Part shown: positions 1 through 9,751 of the stretch, in pieces
Layout of the letters: each line of letters begins with the position of its first letter
Position numbering within the stretch: position 1 is the stretch's first letter
Assembly: GCF_016107325.1 (NCBI RefSeq)
Contig: NZ_RCVT01000002.1
Location: 930,001 to 994,000, forward strand
Direction of reading: 5' to 3'
DNA from: Sphingomonas sp. MA1305
Lineage (GTDB): Bacteria; Pseudomonadota; Alphaproteobacteria; Sphingomonadales; Sphingomonadaceae
Length of the DNA: 64,000 nt
Notes under the pieces: generated by a model
What the model was told of the DNA's origin: nothing
What the model saw: only the letters and a program-made list of their open reading frames with translations
Databases searched by the model: none
Position numbers and translations under genes: made by a program

Positions 1-1076
1 ATGATCGGGGTGCTGGACAGGGCGCGACCCAGTTTGGTCACCAGTGTTTCATAGTCGTGATCAAAGTAGCGCGCTTCGCGACGTTCCTTGCTCATCACGG
101 CGCCGATGACGCGGCCATGGCGGCCGACGGTGGTGACGCCGTCGATGTCGACCGCGTCATCGGCAAGTGCCACCGTCTTGGCCAGCGTGCCGTCGAGCGC
201 GACCCGGTACAGCACCTGCCTGCCATTGGCGCGGTCCAGGGCATAGGCGACGTTCGCCGCACCATCGACGGCGAGCGGCGTCATCCCCTTGTCCTCCATT
301 TGCGAGAAGGTGGAAAAAGGCTTCCATTCGCGACTGTCGTTGACGCGATAATAGTAATTGACCCGACCGTCGAAGGTATAGCCCTGGCGTAGCGAGTCCA
401 GCTGCGCCTTGATCCGGATATGACCCTGACCATCGGCGAAATAGCGGGTGACGATGGGGTCGGCGCTTTCGACGTGGCTGACGTTGCCGGTGCGGGTGTC
501 GAGCAGATCGACGCCAAGCCCCTGCGCCTTGCTGCCGATGGTGATCACGTTCGCCTTGAGTGGCACGTAGTTGCGCGCGATCAAAACCTGATCGGTCTTG
601 CCGTCGCGCCAGTCGATGACGTGGCCGTCCGCATAGCTGACGTAATCCTGCACGCGCTGCGTGACGCCGAGCGGCAGCAGATTGCTGCCGTCGGCATCCA
701 TGCCGATCAACCGTGAATAGCTTTCCCAGCCGCCCTGGACGTTGGACACGCCGTAGAGCGTACAGACGAGGCGGGTAACGCTGGCCCAGCCGCAGCCGGT
801 CAGCGTCATCGGCGCGCCATTGGCGTAATTGATCGGCTTTGCTTCGCCCGTCTTGACGTCGATGATCTGCACGACCGCCGATTGTTGCGGGCCCGGCGCC
901 ACGATCGCGACTTTGCTGCCATCGGGAGACAGGCTGGCGTCGATGATGCGCTCCCGACTCCCGAACAGTCTCGCGGCCTGCTCACCTGACACATTGGTTT
1001 GCGCCGAAACCGGCGCAACGACGGCGAGCACCAGCAATGCCGAAGCACGACGAAGGTGCAAAGATGTGTTCGTCAC
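1..1076 (-). CDS. S9-family (prolyl oligopeptidase-like) peptidase, N-terminal part, cut by window edge
   Basis: This is a secreted or periplasmic serine peptidase of the S9 (DPP/acylaminoacyl peptidase) type. Only the first 358 codons lie in the window, so the C-terminal alpha/beta-hydrolase domain with the catalytic triad is not visible. Translation from a GTG at 1076 gives a short basic N-terminus, a hydrophobic run (ASALLVLAVVAPVSA) that reads as a Sec signal peptide cut near residue 23, then beta-propeller sequence such as IIDASLSPDGSKVAIVAPG. The SPDG repeat is typical of S9 propeller blades. No ATG lies near the signal peptide, and a G-rich stretch just upstream could serve as ribosome site. 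It follows hppA on the same strand after about 100 bp. Substrate cannot be predicted. Confidence 0.82.
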   Translation of the reverse strand, partial: MTNTSLHLRRASALLVLAVVAPVSAQTNVSGEQAARLFGSRERIIDASLSPDGSKVAIVAPGPQQSAVVQIIDVKTGEAKPINYANGAPMTLTGCGWASVTRLVCTLYGVSNVQGGWESYSRLIGMDADGSNLLPLGVTQRVQDYVSYADGHVIDWRDGKTDQVLIARNYVPLKANVITIGSKAQGLGVDLLDTRTGNVSHVESADPIVTRYFADGQGHIRIKAQLDSLRQGYTFDGRVNYYYRVNDSREWKPFSTFSQMEDKGMTPLAVDGAANVAYALDRANGRQVLYRVALDGTLAKTVALADDAVDIDGVTTVGRHGRVIGAVMSKERREARYFDHDYETLVTKLGRALSSTPI

Positions 1077-1176
1077 GATAACCCCCCGGTTAGGTCGGAT
1101 GCGACCCCGGGCAACTCTGCCGCGGCGAAGGTGGGTTCGCAAGGTCCCGCCTGCAGACCGTTGCGAACCCTTGGCC

Positions 1177-3345
1177 TCAACCTCCCGCCAGCGCCGCGAG
1201 CAGCAGCAGGGCGACGATATTGGTGATCTTGATCATCGGATTGACCGCCGGTCCGGCGGTATCCTTGTAGGGGTCGCCGACGGTGTCGCCGGTGACCGCG
1301 GCCTTGTGGGCCTCCGATCCCTTGCCACCGAAATTGCCGTCCTCGATATATTTCTTGGCATTGTCCCAGGCGCCGCCGCCGCTGGTCATCGACAGCGCGA
1401 CGAACAGGCCGGAGACGATCACGCCGAGCAGCATCGCGCCCAGCGCCGCGAAGCCGTTGGCTTGGCCGGCAACGGCGCGGACGATGAAATAGACCGCGAT
1501 CGGCGACAGTACGGGCAGCAGGCTGGGGACGATCATCTCGCGGATCGCGGCACGGGTGACGAGGTCGACGGTGCGGCCGTAATTGGGCCGGCTGGTCCCC
1601 TCCATGATCCCCGGATTGTCGCGGAACTGGCCGCGGACCTCTTCCACCACCGCGCCGGCGGCGCGGCCGACCGCGGTCATGCCGAAGGCGCCGAACAGAT
1701 AGGGCAGCAGCGCACCGAGCAGCAGGCCGACGATGACATAGGGGTTGGACAGGCTGAAATCGACGCTGACGTCCGGGAAATAGGTCGACAGGTCGGTGGT
1801 GTAGGCGCCGAACAGCACCAGAGCGGCAAGGCCGGCGGAACCGATCGCATAGCCCTTGGTCACCGCCTTGGTGGTATTGCCGACCGCGTCGAGCGCGTCG
1901 GTCTTGTGCCGCACCTCGTCGGGCAGGCCGGCCATTTCGGCGATGCCGCCGGCATTGTCGGTGACCGGGCCATAAGCGTCGAGGGCCACCACCATGCCGG
2001 CGAGCGCGAGCATCGCGGTCGCGGCGAAGGCGATGCCGATGACGCCGGCAAGCTGGTAGGTGGCGATGACGGCGACGACGATGACCAGGGTCGGCAGTGC
2101 GGTCGCTTCCAGGCTGATCGCCAGCCCCTGGATGACGTTGGTGCCGTGGCCGGTGACACTCGCCTTGGCGATCGACTTGACCGGGCGATAGGCGGTGCCG
2201 GTGTAATATTCGGTGATCCAGACGATCAGGCCGGTGACGGCAAGCCCGATCACCATGCACCAGAACAGGTCCATGCCGGTGAAGCTGGCGCCGACCTGCG
2301 CCGCCGTGGCGCCCGCCGGGGCGTCATAGCCGCTGGTCAGATCGTCGGTGACCGCATCGAGGAAGCCCGCGCCGCCCAGCGTACGGTGCAGGTCGCCGAG
2401 CACGTAGCGGGTGGCGAGATAGATCGCCGGGATCGACAGCAATGCGCTGGTCCAGAATCCCTTGTACAGCGCGCCCATGATCGTGCCGCGGCCTAGCCGC
2501 ACCATATAGGTGCCGATGATCGAGGTGATGATGCACACCCCGCCGACGAGCAGGGGCAGGCTCATCAGCCGCATCAGTTCGACGGCATCGGCTTTGACGA
2601 GCAGGGCGATCGACACCATCGTCACGCCGAGCGTCACGACATAGGTTTCGAACAGGTCGGCGGCCATGCCGGCGCAGTCGCCGACATTGTCGCCGACGTT
2701 GTCGGCGATGACCGCTGGGTTGCGCGGGTCGTCCTCCGGAATCCCCGCCTCGACCTTGCCGACCAGGTCGGCGCCGACGTCGGCGGCCTTGGTGAAGATG
2801 CCGCCGCCAAGCCGCGCGAAGATCGAGATCAACGAGGCGCCGAAGGCCAGCGCGGTCAGCGCCTCGACAATGATCCGGTCGCCGGGCGCGTGGCCGCCGG
2901 GCCCGGTAAGATACCAGAAGAAGGTCGCGATCGCGAGCAAGCCGAGCCCCGCAACCAGCATGCCGGTCACCGCGCCGGAGCGGAAGGCCATGGTCAGGCC
3001 GCCCTGCAGACTGGTCCGCGCCGCCTCCGCGGTGCGGACGTTGGCGCGCACCGAGATGGTCATGCCGACGAAGCCGGCGACGCCGGACAGCACCGCGCCG
3101 ATCAGGAACCCGATCGTCGACAGGCTTCCCAGGGTGGCGAACAGGATCACCGCGACAACGACGCCGACGATCGCGATGGTGGTATATTGGCGACCCAGAT
3201 AGGCCTTGGCGCCTTCCTGGATGGCGGCGGCGATGTCCTGCATCCGGGCGTCGCCCGGAGAGGCGCGCAGCACCTGTTGGCTGGTGACGAAGCCATAGAC
3301 CACGGCGACGAGGCCGCAGAGGATGGCGAGGGTGACCGTGGTCAT
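1177..3345 (-). CDS. hppA: Membrane-bound proton-translocating pyrophosphatase (K+-insensitive type)
   Basis: Integral membrane enzyme that couples hydrolysis of cytoplasmic pyrophosphate to proton export. The 722 residues match the family length, with about 16 predicted membrane segments. The substrate-binding signature is intact at residues 186-220 ([16 protein letters not shown], then DDPRN and DNVGDNVGD). At residues 489-494 the sequence is GNTTKA. Lysine at the position where K+-dependent enzymes have alanine marks the K+-independent, H+-pumping subfamily; that is family knowledge applied to a visible residue. A GGAGAAGGAC stretch precedes the ATG. The gene lies downstream of nusB and thiL on the same strand, about 100 bp after thiL, in an order I recall from other sphingomonads. 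Confidence 0.97.
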   Translation of the reverse strand: MTTVTLAILCGLVAVVYGFVTSQQVLRASPGDARMQDIAAAIQEGAKAYLGRQYTTIAIVGVVVAVILFATLGSLSTIGFLIGAVLSGVAGFVGMTISVRANVRTAEAARTSLQGGLTMAFRSGAVTGMLVAGLGLLAIATFFWYLTGPGGHAPGDRIIVEALTALAFGASLISIFARLGGGIFTKAADVGADLVGKVEAGIPEDDPRNPAVIADNVGDNVGDCAGMAADLFETYVVTLGVTMVSIALLVKADAVELMRLMSLPLLVGGVCIITSIIGTYMVRLGRGTIMGALYKGFWTSALLSIPAIYLATRYVLGDLHRTLGGAGFLDAVTDDLTSGYDAPAGATAAQVGASFTGMDLFWCMVIGLAVTGLIVWITEYYTGTAYRPVKSIAKASVTGHGTNVIQGLAISLEATALPTLVIVVAVIATYQLAGVIGIAFAATAMLALAGMVVALDAYGPVTDNAGGIAEMAGLPDEVRHKTDALDAVGNTTKAVTKGYAIGSAGLAALVLFGAYTTDLSTYFPDVSVDFSLSNPYVIVGLLLGALLPYLFGAFGMTAVGRAAGAVVEEVRGQFRDNPGIMEGTSRPNYGRTVDLVTRAAIREMIVPSLLPVLSPIAVYFIVRAVAGQANGFAALGAMLLGVIVSGLFVALSMTSGGGAWDNAKKYIEDGNFGGKGSEAHKAAVTGDTVGDPYKDTAGPAVNPMIKITNIVALLLLAALAGG

Positions 3346-3442
3346 TCGCGCAAGTCCTTCTCCTGTGGGCGCGCGGCCGATGTGCCCCCGGTCTCGCGCG
3401 GTGAAGGGAGGCTATGGCGCGGTGGAAGCGAGCGCAAGCACC

Positions 3443-4351
3443 TCAGTCAAGCCGGTGGAGATAGCCGAGACGGGCGGGAAGCGGGACCGCCACACCGTCT
3501 TCATGCAGGTGCAGTCCGGTGCCGCGGCGGAAGCGACCCAGGCGGGTCGCGGCGACCGCGGGCCGGACGTTGGCCGGCATCGCGAACAGCAGTTCGTAGT
3601 CGTCCCCGGCGGTCGCCGCCTGCAGCCGCGCCGTGCGATCGTCACCGGAATGGCGGCGATACTCGGCGGACAGCGGCACCACGGCGAGATCGATCTCGAC
3701 CGCCAGGCCGCTCGCCTCGGCCATGCGCGCGGCGTCGATCAACAGTCCATCGGACACGTCCATCATCGCATGCGCCACGCGCGACAGCACGCGCCCCTCG
3801 GCGAGGCGCGGCACCGGGCGGCGATAGCGCGCGAGGAGCGCCGAGGGGCCAGGGGTGCCTTGCGCGATGGCGAGGCCGGCCCCGGCGTCGCCGATCGTCC
3901 CCGTCACCCATAAGGCGTCATTCTCGCCGGCACCGCCGCGCGGTGGCGCCGGCGTATCGCCACCGAAGGCGGTGACGGTCAGGATCCGCGGTGCTCCGGT
4001 CGGCAAGGTCACCGTATCGCCACCCAGCAAGCCGGTGCCACAGGCGGACAGCACCTCGCCCAGACCTTCCAGAAAGGCGCGATCCCAGCCGTCGTCGGAC
4101 AGCGGGTAGTTGAGCAAGATGCCTTCCGGCCGGGCGCCCTTGCCGGCGATGTCGGACAGATTGGTGGCGACGAGCTTCCAGGCGACGTCCCGCGGTGGAT
4201 CGTCGGGCAGAAAGTGGACGCCCTCGACCAGCGTATCGGTCGATACCACCAGCGGCGCCAGTATCAGCCGGGCGGTATCGTCGCGCAGATCCCGCGCCGC
4301 CGGATGGATCGGCAGGGTGCGTAGCGCCGCGAGGAAGTCCGCCTCGGTCAG
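3443..4351 (-). CDS. thiL: Thiamine-monophosphate kinase, apparent CTG start overlapping nusB stop
   Basis: Phosphorylates thiamine monophosphate to thiamine pyrophosphate with ATP, the last step of cofactor synthesis. The family's conserved parts are visible: STDTLVEGVHF (Mg-ATP binding), LSDIAGKGARP, a glycine-rich stretch at VTGTIGDAGAG, and MMDVSDGL. The obvious ATG/GTG/TTG starts would remove the conserved N-terminus (EADFLAALR, then RDDTA). Extending the frame upstream reaches CTG-ACC-GAG at 4351, whose last two bases share the nusB stop TGA (CTGA overlap). No ATG, GTG or TTG occurs in this frame for at least 24 codons further upstream. I therefore assign the CTG start: 302 residues, the normal length for the family, translationally coupled to nusB. 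Confidence 0.92.
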   Translation of the reverse strand: MTEADFLAALRTLPIHPAARDLRDDTARLILAPLVVSTDTLVEGVHFLPDDPPRDVAWKLVATNLSDIAGKGARPEGILLNYPLSDDGWDRAFLEGLGEVLSACGTGLLGGDTVTLPTGAPRILTVTAFGGDTPAPPRGGAGENDALWVTGTIGDAGAGLAIAQGTPGPSALLARYRRPVPRLAEGRVLSRVAHAMMDVSDGLLIDAARMAEASGLAVEIDLAVVPLSAEYRRHSGDDRTARLQAATAGDDYELLFAMPANVRPAVAATRLGRFRRGTGLHLHEDGVAVPLPARLGYLHRLD

Positions 4352-4815
4352 CTGCGCGCGTCCGCCCGCACGTCCTTGGCGATGCCGTCGAGCAGGCCGT
4401 TGACGAAGCCGGTCTCGCGCCGTTCGTAGAAGGCGTGCGCGACGTCGACATATTCGCTGATCGTCGCGCCGACCGGTACGTCCTTGCGCGCCATCAGTTC
4501 GTAGGTGCCGGCGCGCAGCAGCGCCTTCATCGGCTTGTCGAGGCGGGCGAGCGTCCAGCCGCTGGCCAGCTTCTTCTCGATCGCGAGGTCGATCTCGCCG
4601 GCGCGGGCATGGGCGCCGGTGACCAGATCGTCGAAGAAATCGACGTCCGCGTCGGCATATTCGACATCCTCGATCGTCGCGCCGATCCGGTGCTGATGGA
4701 ATTCATGAAGCAGCGCGGGGATCGCCGTCCCCTCCATCTCATGCTGGTAGAGCGCCTGGACGGCGGCGAGACGGGCGGCGGCGCGCGCCTTGGTGCGATC
4801 TTGGGTACGGGACAT
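4348..4815 (-). CDS. nusB: Transcription antitermination factor NusB
   Basis: Small all-helical RNA-binding protein that acts with NusE (S10) on boxA RNA in rRNA antitermination. The sequence has the family pattern: ARLAAVQALYQHEM near the N-terminus, a DVDFFDDLV stretch, and the C-terminal signature with EYVDVAHAFY and GFVNGLLDGIAKD. I prefer the ATG at 4815 (MSRTQDRTKAR) over the ATG three codons upstream at 4824, because NusB proteins normally start close to the basic helix. Neither has a clear Shine-Dalgarno sequence. The TGA stop overlaps the putative CTG start of thiL by one base step, so the two should be co-translated. Confidence 0.95.
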   Translation of the reverse strand: MSRTQDRTKARAAARLAAVQALYQHEMEGTAIPALLHEFHQHRIGATIEDVEYADADVDFFDDLVTGAHARAGEIDLAIEKKLASGWTLARLDKPMKALLRAGTYELMARKDVPVGATISEYVDVAHAFYERRETGFVNGLLDGIAKDVRADARS

Positions 4816-4846
4816 CGGGCGCATGTAGGCGCGTGGCGCCGCGCCG

Positions 4847-5236
4847 TCACCCCTTGCAGGCGGAGAGAGACGTTTCCCCGGGTCCCGGCGGCGTGCCCGC
4901 GGCCGGTCGACGGCTCTTCAGTCGCGACAGTGGCGCATAGTTTTCGCGGACCAGCTGCAGCGGGGCGATGTCGGACAGGAAGTGCAGGCCGTAGCCATCG
5001 GGGCTGCGGCGCACCACCGTCGCGTCCAATTCGCAGCCATGGGCCCGCAGCGTCACCTGCTCGCCGATCGCCAGCGTGATGGCCTGGTGCAACAAGATGA
5101 TTCTGGCGCCGCGTACGGAAACGTCCGCCACCTGGGCGGGAAGATACAGCCCGTGCCGCCCGATCCAGGCTTCGAAGGAGGTCGGAAAGCGTTGATGGGC
5201 ACGGCCATTGATCTTGCGACGACGTTCTTCGGGCAT
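4847..5236 (-). CDS. PilZ-domain protein, probable c-di-GMP binder
   Basis: A 129-residue single-domain protein. PilZ domains bind cyclic di-GMP through an RxxxR motif and a downstream D/NxSxxG motif. Here the N-terminal basic stretch holds RAHQRF, followed about 30 residues later by VADVSVRGARI, which matches DxSxxG. The C-terminal 20 residues are proline- and glycine-rich and probably disordered. There is no partner domain, so it would act as a stand-alone effector or adaptor. It sits between hisD and nusB on the same strand; the 110 bp gap to hisD and the poor functional link suggest it is merely a neighbour. The output process is unknown. Confidence 0.82.
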   Translation of the reverse strand: MPEERRRKINGRAHQRFPTSFEAWIGRHGLYLPAQVADVSVRGARIILLHQAITLAIGEQVTLRAHGCELDATVVRRSPDGYGLHFLSDIAPLQLVRENYAPLSRLKSRRPAAGTPPGPGETSLSACKG

Positions 5237-5350
5237 TCGGACTCTCCCAAGTCAGCCCACGCTTCTGCCGGACTCGGATGCTTGATCGGTCCGTTTTCGA
5301 CCAACCTCCCCAATAAATGCTTAAGTCTGCCCGGTACGCCGTTGATTTTG

Positions 5351-6649
5351 TTATTGGTGGTTGAGACGCAATCGCAGTGCGACCGAGCGGGCGTGGGCCG
5401 GCAGCCCCTCCGCATGGGCGAGCGCGACGGTTGCCGGGCCAAGCTCGGCGAGCGCGCCCTGATCGAGGCCGAGGAAGCTGGTCCGCTTCATGAAGTCGAG
5501 CACCGACAGGCCCGAGGAGAAGCGCGCGCGTCGCCCGGTCGGCAGAACGTGGTTGGGCCCGGCGACATAATCGCCGATCGCTTCCGGCGTGTGTTTGCCG
5601 AGAAAGACGCTGCCCGCGTGGCGGACGCGGTCGAACAGCGCCTGGGGATCGTCGACCGAAAGCTGCAGATGCTCGGGAGCGAGCCGGTCGACCAGCGCGC
5701 AGGCATCCTCCAGCCGCTCGACGACGATGATGGCGCCATTGGCGTCCCATGCAGCACGCGCGACCGCCTGGGTGGCGAGTTGGCCAAGTTCCGATTCGAC
5801 TTGCGCCGCGACCGCCTCGGCGAAGGCGGCGTCGTCGGTGAACAGGATCGATTGCGTGACGGTGTCGTGCTCGGCCTGGCTCAGCAGGTCGGCGGCGGTG
5901 ATGCGCGGGTCGTTGCGGCCGTCGGCGACGACCACGATCTCGCTCGGCCCCGCCACCATGTCGATGCCGACCACGCCATAGACCTGCCGCTTCGCCTCGG
6001 CGACCCAGGCGTTGCCGGGGCCGGTGACCACGTCGACCGGGGCGATCCGCCCCGCGCCATAAGCGAGGGCGCCGATCGCCTGCGCGCCGCCGATTCGCCA
6101 GACCTCGTCGACCCCGGCCAGATGCGCGGCGGCGAGGACGAGCGGATTGATCTGCCCATCCGGGGTCGGCGTCACCATCACCAGCCGTTCGACGCCCGCG
6201 ACCTTGGCGGGGATGGCGTTCATCAGCAGCGACGAGGGATAGGCCGCGCGACCGCCGGGGACGTAGAGGCCGGCGGCATCGACGGCCCGCCAGCGCGCGC
6301 CGAGCCGCACCCCGGCCTCGTCCCGCCAGTCACTGTCCACCGGCCGCTGCTTCTCGTGATAGGTGCGGATGCGCTGCGCCGCGAGATCGAGCGCGGCGCG
6401 CAGCTCCGGCTCCAGCGCGTCATAGGCGGCGGCGCAGGTGGCGGGCTCGATCCGCCAGCCGGTCTCGGCCAGATCGTGACGATCGAACTTCCTGGTGAAG
6501 GCGGCGACCGCCGCTTCGCCCTCGTCCCGCACGGCGCGCAGGATGGCGGCGACGTCGCGCGCCACGTCGGTGGATGATTCGCGACGGGCGTCGACGAGAT
6601 CGGCGAAAGCCTGGGCAAAGCCGGCATCGCGCGCGTCGAGGCGGATCAT
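5351..6649 (-). CDS. hisD: Histidinol dehydrogenase
   Basis: Zinc enzyme that oxidises L-histidinol twice with NAD+ to give L-histidine, the last steps of the pathway. The 432-residue product shows [13 protein letters not shown], the nucleotide-region [14 protein letters not shown], the zinc-ligand stretch LLSQAEHDT, the catalytic Glu-His region APEHLQLS, and [20 protein letters not shown] near the C-terminus. The chosen ATG at 6649 ([11 protein letters not shown]) overlaps the hisG stop as ATGA, so translation is coupled. The reading frame stays open further upstream, but that part lies inside hisG in another frame and has no family resemblance. Confidence 0.98.
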   Translation of the reverse strand: MIRLDARDAGFAQAFADLVDARRESSTDVARDVAAILRAVRDEGEAAVAAFTRKFDRHDLAETGWRIEPATCAAAYDALEPELRAALDLAAQRIRTYHEKQRPVDSDWRDEAGVRLGARWRAVDAAGLYVPGGRAAYPSSLLMNAIPAKVAGVERLVMVTPTPDGQINPLVLAAAHLAGVDEVWRIGGAQAIGALAYGAGRIAPVDVVTGPGNAWVAEAKRQVYGVVGIDMVAGPSEIVVVADGRNDPRITAADLLSQAEHDTVTQSILFTDDAAFAEAVAAQVESELGQLATQAVARAAWDANGAIIVVERLEDACALVDRLAPEHLQLSVDDPQALFDRVRHAGSVFLGKHTPEAIGDYVAGPNHVLPTGRRARFSSGLSVLDFMKRTSFLGLDQGALAELGPATVALAHAEGLPAHARSVALRLRLNHQ

Positions 6650-7314
6650 GCGGCGATCCCCGTCGTCGCGCCGACCGCGCGGCGGAACGCCTCGACCAGC
6701 GGCACGACCTCGCTGCGCGTCTTCATCGCGGCGCGATTGACGACGAGGCGACTGGTCACCTCGGCGATCACCTCTACCTCGACCAGCCCGTTCTCCTTGA
6801 GCGTGCGGCCCGAGGAGACGAGATCGACGATGCGCGGCGCCAGGCCGAGCGTCGGGGCGAGCTCCATCGCACCGTTGAGCTTGACGCACTCCGCCTGCAC
6901 GCCGCGACGCGCGAAATGGGCGGCGGTGATGTGCGGATATTTGGTCGCGACGCGAACATGGCTCCAGCCGCGCGGGTCGTCGCTGGCCGCGAGGTCGGCC
7001 GGTTCGGCGACCGAGATGCGGCAATGGCCGATGCCGAGGTCGACGGGGGCGTAGAGTTCGGAATAGCCGAATTCGGCGATCACGTCCGAACCGACGATGC
7101 CGAGCTGGGCGGCGCCATGCGCGACGAAGGTCGCGACGTCGAAGGCGCGCACGCGGATCAGCTCGATGCCCGGCCGATCGGTGGCAAAGCGCAAGGCCCG
7201 GCTGTCCTCGTCGGAAAAGGCGGGTTCGGGGACGATGCCCGCTGCCGCGAGCAGCGGCACGGCCTCTGCCAGGATGCGGCCCTTGGGCACGGCGATGATG
7301 ATCGGTTGGGTCAC
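6646..7314 (-). CDS. hisG: ATP phosphoribosyltransferase, short catalytic form
   Basis: Catalyses the first step of histidine synthesis, condensing ATP with PRPP. From the GTG at 7314 ([14 protein letters not shown]) the product has 222 residues. That is the short HisG type, which lacks the C-terminal regulatory ACT-like domain and depends on HisZ for allosteric control. No hisZ lies in the window. The family stretches [25 protein letters not shown] and [15 protein letters not shown] (phosphate binding) are all present. The frame stays open for 35 more codons upstream, but those residues do not fit the family. Coupled to hisD by an ATGA overlap. Confidence 0.95.
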   Translation of the reverse strand: MTQPIIIAVPKGRILAEAVPLLAAAGIVPEPAFSDEDSRALRFATDRPGIELIRVRAFDVATFVAHGAAQLGIVGSDVIAEFGYSELYAPVDLGIGHCRISVAEPADLAASDDPRGWSHVRVATKYPHITAAHFARRGVQAECVKLNGAMELAPTLGLAPRIVDLVSSGRTLKENGLVEVEVIAEVTSRLVVNRAAMKTRSEVVPLVEAFRRAVGATTGIAA

Positions 7315-7522
7315 GCGACGCGCCTTACGAGCGCGGGGGGGCGGGAGCAACAGAGCGGCGCGCGGGCGAGTCTTGACAGAATTGACGCCTGAACGGGCCA
7401 AGTCGCGTGCCGCCCGCATCCCCGCCCATCACGCCGACAGAACGGGAGGGTGGATAGGCGGTGCATGGCGCGAGCCTAACGCAGCGCGATCGTGTAGGAC
7501 AGCGCTAGGAAGGAGCACGGCC

Positions 7523-8563
7523 ATGACCGAGGCGGCCAATCGCGAGTCGTTCCGCATCCAGCGCGGCTATTGCGCCCACATGGATGCGCCGATCTATGCC
7601 CATTTGTGCGGGGTGATCGCGGATGGGCTGAGCGGCGAGAGCGAGACCGGGCGGCGGGTGCTCGGCTGGACCGGTGAGCCGACGCGCGACGCGCTGCCGC
7701 TGCGGCTGGTCGGCGGGTTGCACGCGCTGGTGCAGGCGGGGCGGGACGACGACCTGGCCCGCGTCTTCGCCGGCACGGTGACCGACGAGGCGGCGATCGC
7801 CGCGATCGTGGCGCGGACGCTGGTCGACCATGACGCGGCGCTGCTGCCCTGGCTCGATGGGCCGCCGCAGACCAACGAGCCGGGCCGGTCGGGGGCGCTG
7901 ATGACCGGTCTGCTCGCGGTGGCGGCGCGGCATGGGCCGCGGCTGGAGCTGATCGAGATCGGATCGAGCGCGGGGCTGAATCTGCTGATCGACCGCTATC
8001 GCTTCGACCTCGGCGGGACGATGATCGGTCCGGCGGACGCGCCGGTGACGATCCGCCCGGACTGGCGTGGCCCGGCGCCCGATCCGGTGCCGCTGACCAT
8101 CGAGTCGGTGCGCGGCTGCGACATCCAGCCGCTCGACGCGACCGATCCGGCGGTGGCGGCACGCCTGTCGGCCTATGTCTGGGCCGAGGCGGTCGAGCGG
8201 CAGGTGCGGCTGCAAGCCGCCATCGCGATGCTGCGCGACCGCGGCGTCGCGCTCGATCGGGCGGATGCCGCCGATTGGGTCGAGGCGCGGCTCGCCGAGC
8301 CTCAGGCGGCGGGGGTGACGCGCGTGCTGCTGCATTCGGTGGTCTGGCAATATCTGCCGGCGACGAGCGCGACGCGGATCGAGGCGGCGATGACCGCGGC
8401 GGCGACCCGCGCCGACGCGACCCGGCCGCTCGCCTGGGTGCAGATGGAGCCCGACCGCCGCACCGCGCAGATGCTGGTGCGGGTGAGGAATTGGCCGGGC
8501 GATGGGTGGCAAGCGGTCGCGGAGAGCCATGCGCACGGCGCCTGGGTGATGCCGCTGGCGTGA
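7523..8563 (+). CDS. DUF2332-family protein
   Basis: A 346-residue cytosolic protein of the DUF2332 family, found in many alphaproteobacteria and actinobacteria and without a known reaction. The start at 7523 has a strong ribosome site (AGGAAGGAG) ending about eight bases upstream. The middle of the protein contains LELIEIGSSAGLNLL. The acidic residue followed by GxSAGLN resembles motif I of SAM-binding Rossmann folds, so a methyltransferase-like fold is possible; that is inference. The C-terminus has ARPLAWVQMEP-like sequence (written RPLAWVQMEPDRR). The gene stands alone on the plus strand, convergent with the alpha/beta hydrolase downstream, with only nine bases between their stops. Confidence 0.85.
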   Translation: MTEAANRESFRIQRGYCAHMDAPIYAHLCGVIADGLSGESETGRRVLGWTGEPTRDALPLRLVGGLHALVQAGRDDDLARVFAGTVTDEAAIAAIVARTLVDHDAALLPWLDGPPQTNEPGRSGALMTGLLAVAARHGPRLELIEIGSSAGLNLLIDRYRFDLGGTMIGPADAPVTIRPDWRGPAPDPVPLTIESVRGCDIQPLDATDPAVAARLSAYVWAEAVERQVRLQAAIAMLRDRGVALDRADAADWVEARLAEPQAAGVTRVLLHSVVWQYLPATSATRIEAAMTAAATRADATRPLAWVQMEPDRRTAQMLVRVRNWPGDGWQAVAESHAHGAWVMPLA

Positions 8564-8572
8564 AGCCCCGTC

Positions 8573-9448
8573 TCAGATTCCCCAGCGGCGCATCGCGGCG
8601 AAGACCGCCTCGGGCTTTTCCCAGGTGACGAAATGCCCGGCGTCGATCTTCTCGACGGTCAGTTGCGGCACGAACGGCGGCAGGTCGTCGACCAGCAGCG
8701 GCAACAGCGCCGTGTCGCGCGTGCCCCAGATCACCAGCGTGTCCTGCGTCACCGGCGGGAAGGGCCGGTCGAGGAACGCGGGGCGGGGCGCATCCTCGCC
8801 CGGCGCCGGCACGATCACGCCCGAGGCGCGATACCAGTTGAGCATCGCGGTCATCGCCCCCGGTTGCGACCATTCGTCGAGATAGGCCGCCTTGTCCTCA
8901 CCGGCGACGGCGTGCGCGACATGGTGGACGAAGGTCGATCCGAAGAACCGCTCCAGCCCGGCGCCCACCAGTCCCTGGTCCAGCCCCGTGTCGCGGAAGC
9001 GGGTGATGTACTGGCTCGCCTGACGCTGAGCGGGGTCGTCGAACAGCGCGCGCTGGAAGAGATAGGGATGCGGCGCGTTGACGATGACCAACCGCGCGAC
9101 GCGGTCGGGCCGGGTCAGCGCCGCCATCCATGCGACCGCGCCACCCCAGTCGTGGCCGACGAGCGTGAAGCGGCCGATGCCGAGCGCGTCCGCCAGCGCC
9201 ATCAGATCGGCGACGATCTGGTCGGCGGCATAGGCCTCGACCCCGTCGGGCTTGGACGATCGGGCATAGCCGCGCTGGTCGGGCGCGACGACATAATGGT
9301 CGCGCGCCAGATCGGGCACGATGCCGCGCCAGGTGCGGTGCGATTCGGGAAAGCCGTGGAGCAGGATGACCGGCGGGGCGGCGGGGTCGCCGGCGATCTG
9401 GACGTCGAGTTCGATGCCGGTCGACAGGGTGAGGCGGCGTAACGTCAT
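8573..9448 (-). CDS. Alpha/beta hydrolase, epoxide-hydrolase / haloacetate-dehalogenase type
   Basis: Cytosolic alpha/beta hydrolase of about 291 residues. The oxyanion-hole motif is HGFPES, and the nucleophile elbow GHDWGG carries aspartate instead of serine. Together these are typical of soluble epoxide hydrolases and fluoroacetate dehalogenases rather than esterases. The acid sits near VIWGTRDTALL and the catalytic histidine near DAGHFVTWE at the C-terminus. I choose the second ATG of an ATGATG pair (9448), because a GGAGGGG ribosome site lies seven bases upstream. The longer frame to 9538 runs through repeat-like intergenic DNA. Substrate is not predictable from sequence. Confidence 0.88.
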   Translation of the reverse strand: MTLRRLTLSTGIELDVQIAGDPAAPPVILLHGFPESHRTWRGIVPDLARDHYVVAPDQRGYARSSKPDGVEAYAADQIVADLMALADALGIGRFTLVGHDWGGAVAWMAALTRPDRVARLVIVNAPHPYLFQRALFDDPAQRQASQYITRFRDTGLDQGLVGAGLERFFGSTFVHHVAHAVAGEDKAAYLDEWSQPGAMTAMLNWYRASGVIVPAPGEDAPRPAFLDRPFPPVTQDTLVIWGTRDTALLPLLVDDLPPFVPQLTVEKIDAGHFVTWEKPEAVFAAMRRWGI

Positions 9449-9454
9449 CATTTC

Positions 9455-9551
9455 CCCTCCCGCTTGCGGAGGGGTCAGGGAGGGCGTTTGCCCCGGCCGC
9501 AGCATGGGGATCATGCCCTGCCCCAGCCCCTCCCGCAAGCGGGTGGAGAAG
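9455..9551. repeat. Inverted repeat pair, GC-rich
   Basis: The segment around 9455-9475 (CCCCTCCCGCTTGCGGAGGG) and the segment around 9526-9551 (CCCCTCCCGCAAGCGGGTGG) contain the same palindromic core, CCTCCCGC followed by GCGGGAGG-like sequence with a CTTG or CAAG centre. Each half can fold on its own. The element lies between the hydrolase start and the pirin stop, both on the minus strand, and may be a mobile palindromic unit or part of a pirin terminator. No T-run follows. Confidence 0.55.
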
Positions 9552-9568
9552 CCGGGTAAGCTTACTCT

Positions 9569-9737
9569 CCGTCATCCCCGCGCAGGCGGAGATCCAGACG
9601 CACACCGTCCCGCAAGAGCCCGAGAGTCAGCGTCTCTGGATCCCCGCCTGCGCGGGGATGACGGCAGGTGGCTGCGGGTAAGTGTACCGTCGATGCCGGG
9701 CGAGGCGCCGCATGTCCGAATCCCCGCCTGGGCGGGG
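9569..9737. repeat. REP-like palindromic element with long arms plus a third half-copy
   Basis: Arms at 9570-9600 (CGTCATCCCCGCGCAGGCGG continuing into GATCCAGACG) and 9630-9663 (CGTCTCTGGATCCCCGCCTG continuing into CGCGGGGATGACG) are near-perfect reverse complements of about 30 bases around a 29-base loop. A third, shorter palindrome CCCCGCC-TG-GGCGGGG follows at 9722-9737. The TCATCCCCGCGCAGGCGG core is a familiar type of dispersed intergenic palindrome in alphaproteobacterial genomes. It sits downstream of the pirin gene and could also end its transcript. Confidence 0.75.
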
Positions 9738-9751
9738 TTCGGGGGCGCGGG

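Noticed and set aside
829..2496. Long plus-strand frame of 555 codons opposite hppA and the S9 gene
   Set aside because: It is antisense to recognised genes; its Arg/Gly/Asp-rich composition is a by-product of GC-rich codon bias.
7373..7402. TTGACA sequence in the hisG-DUF2332 gap as a sigma-70 promoter
   Set aside because: No acceptable -10 element at 16-18 bases.
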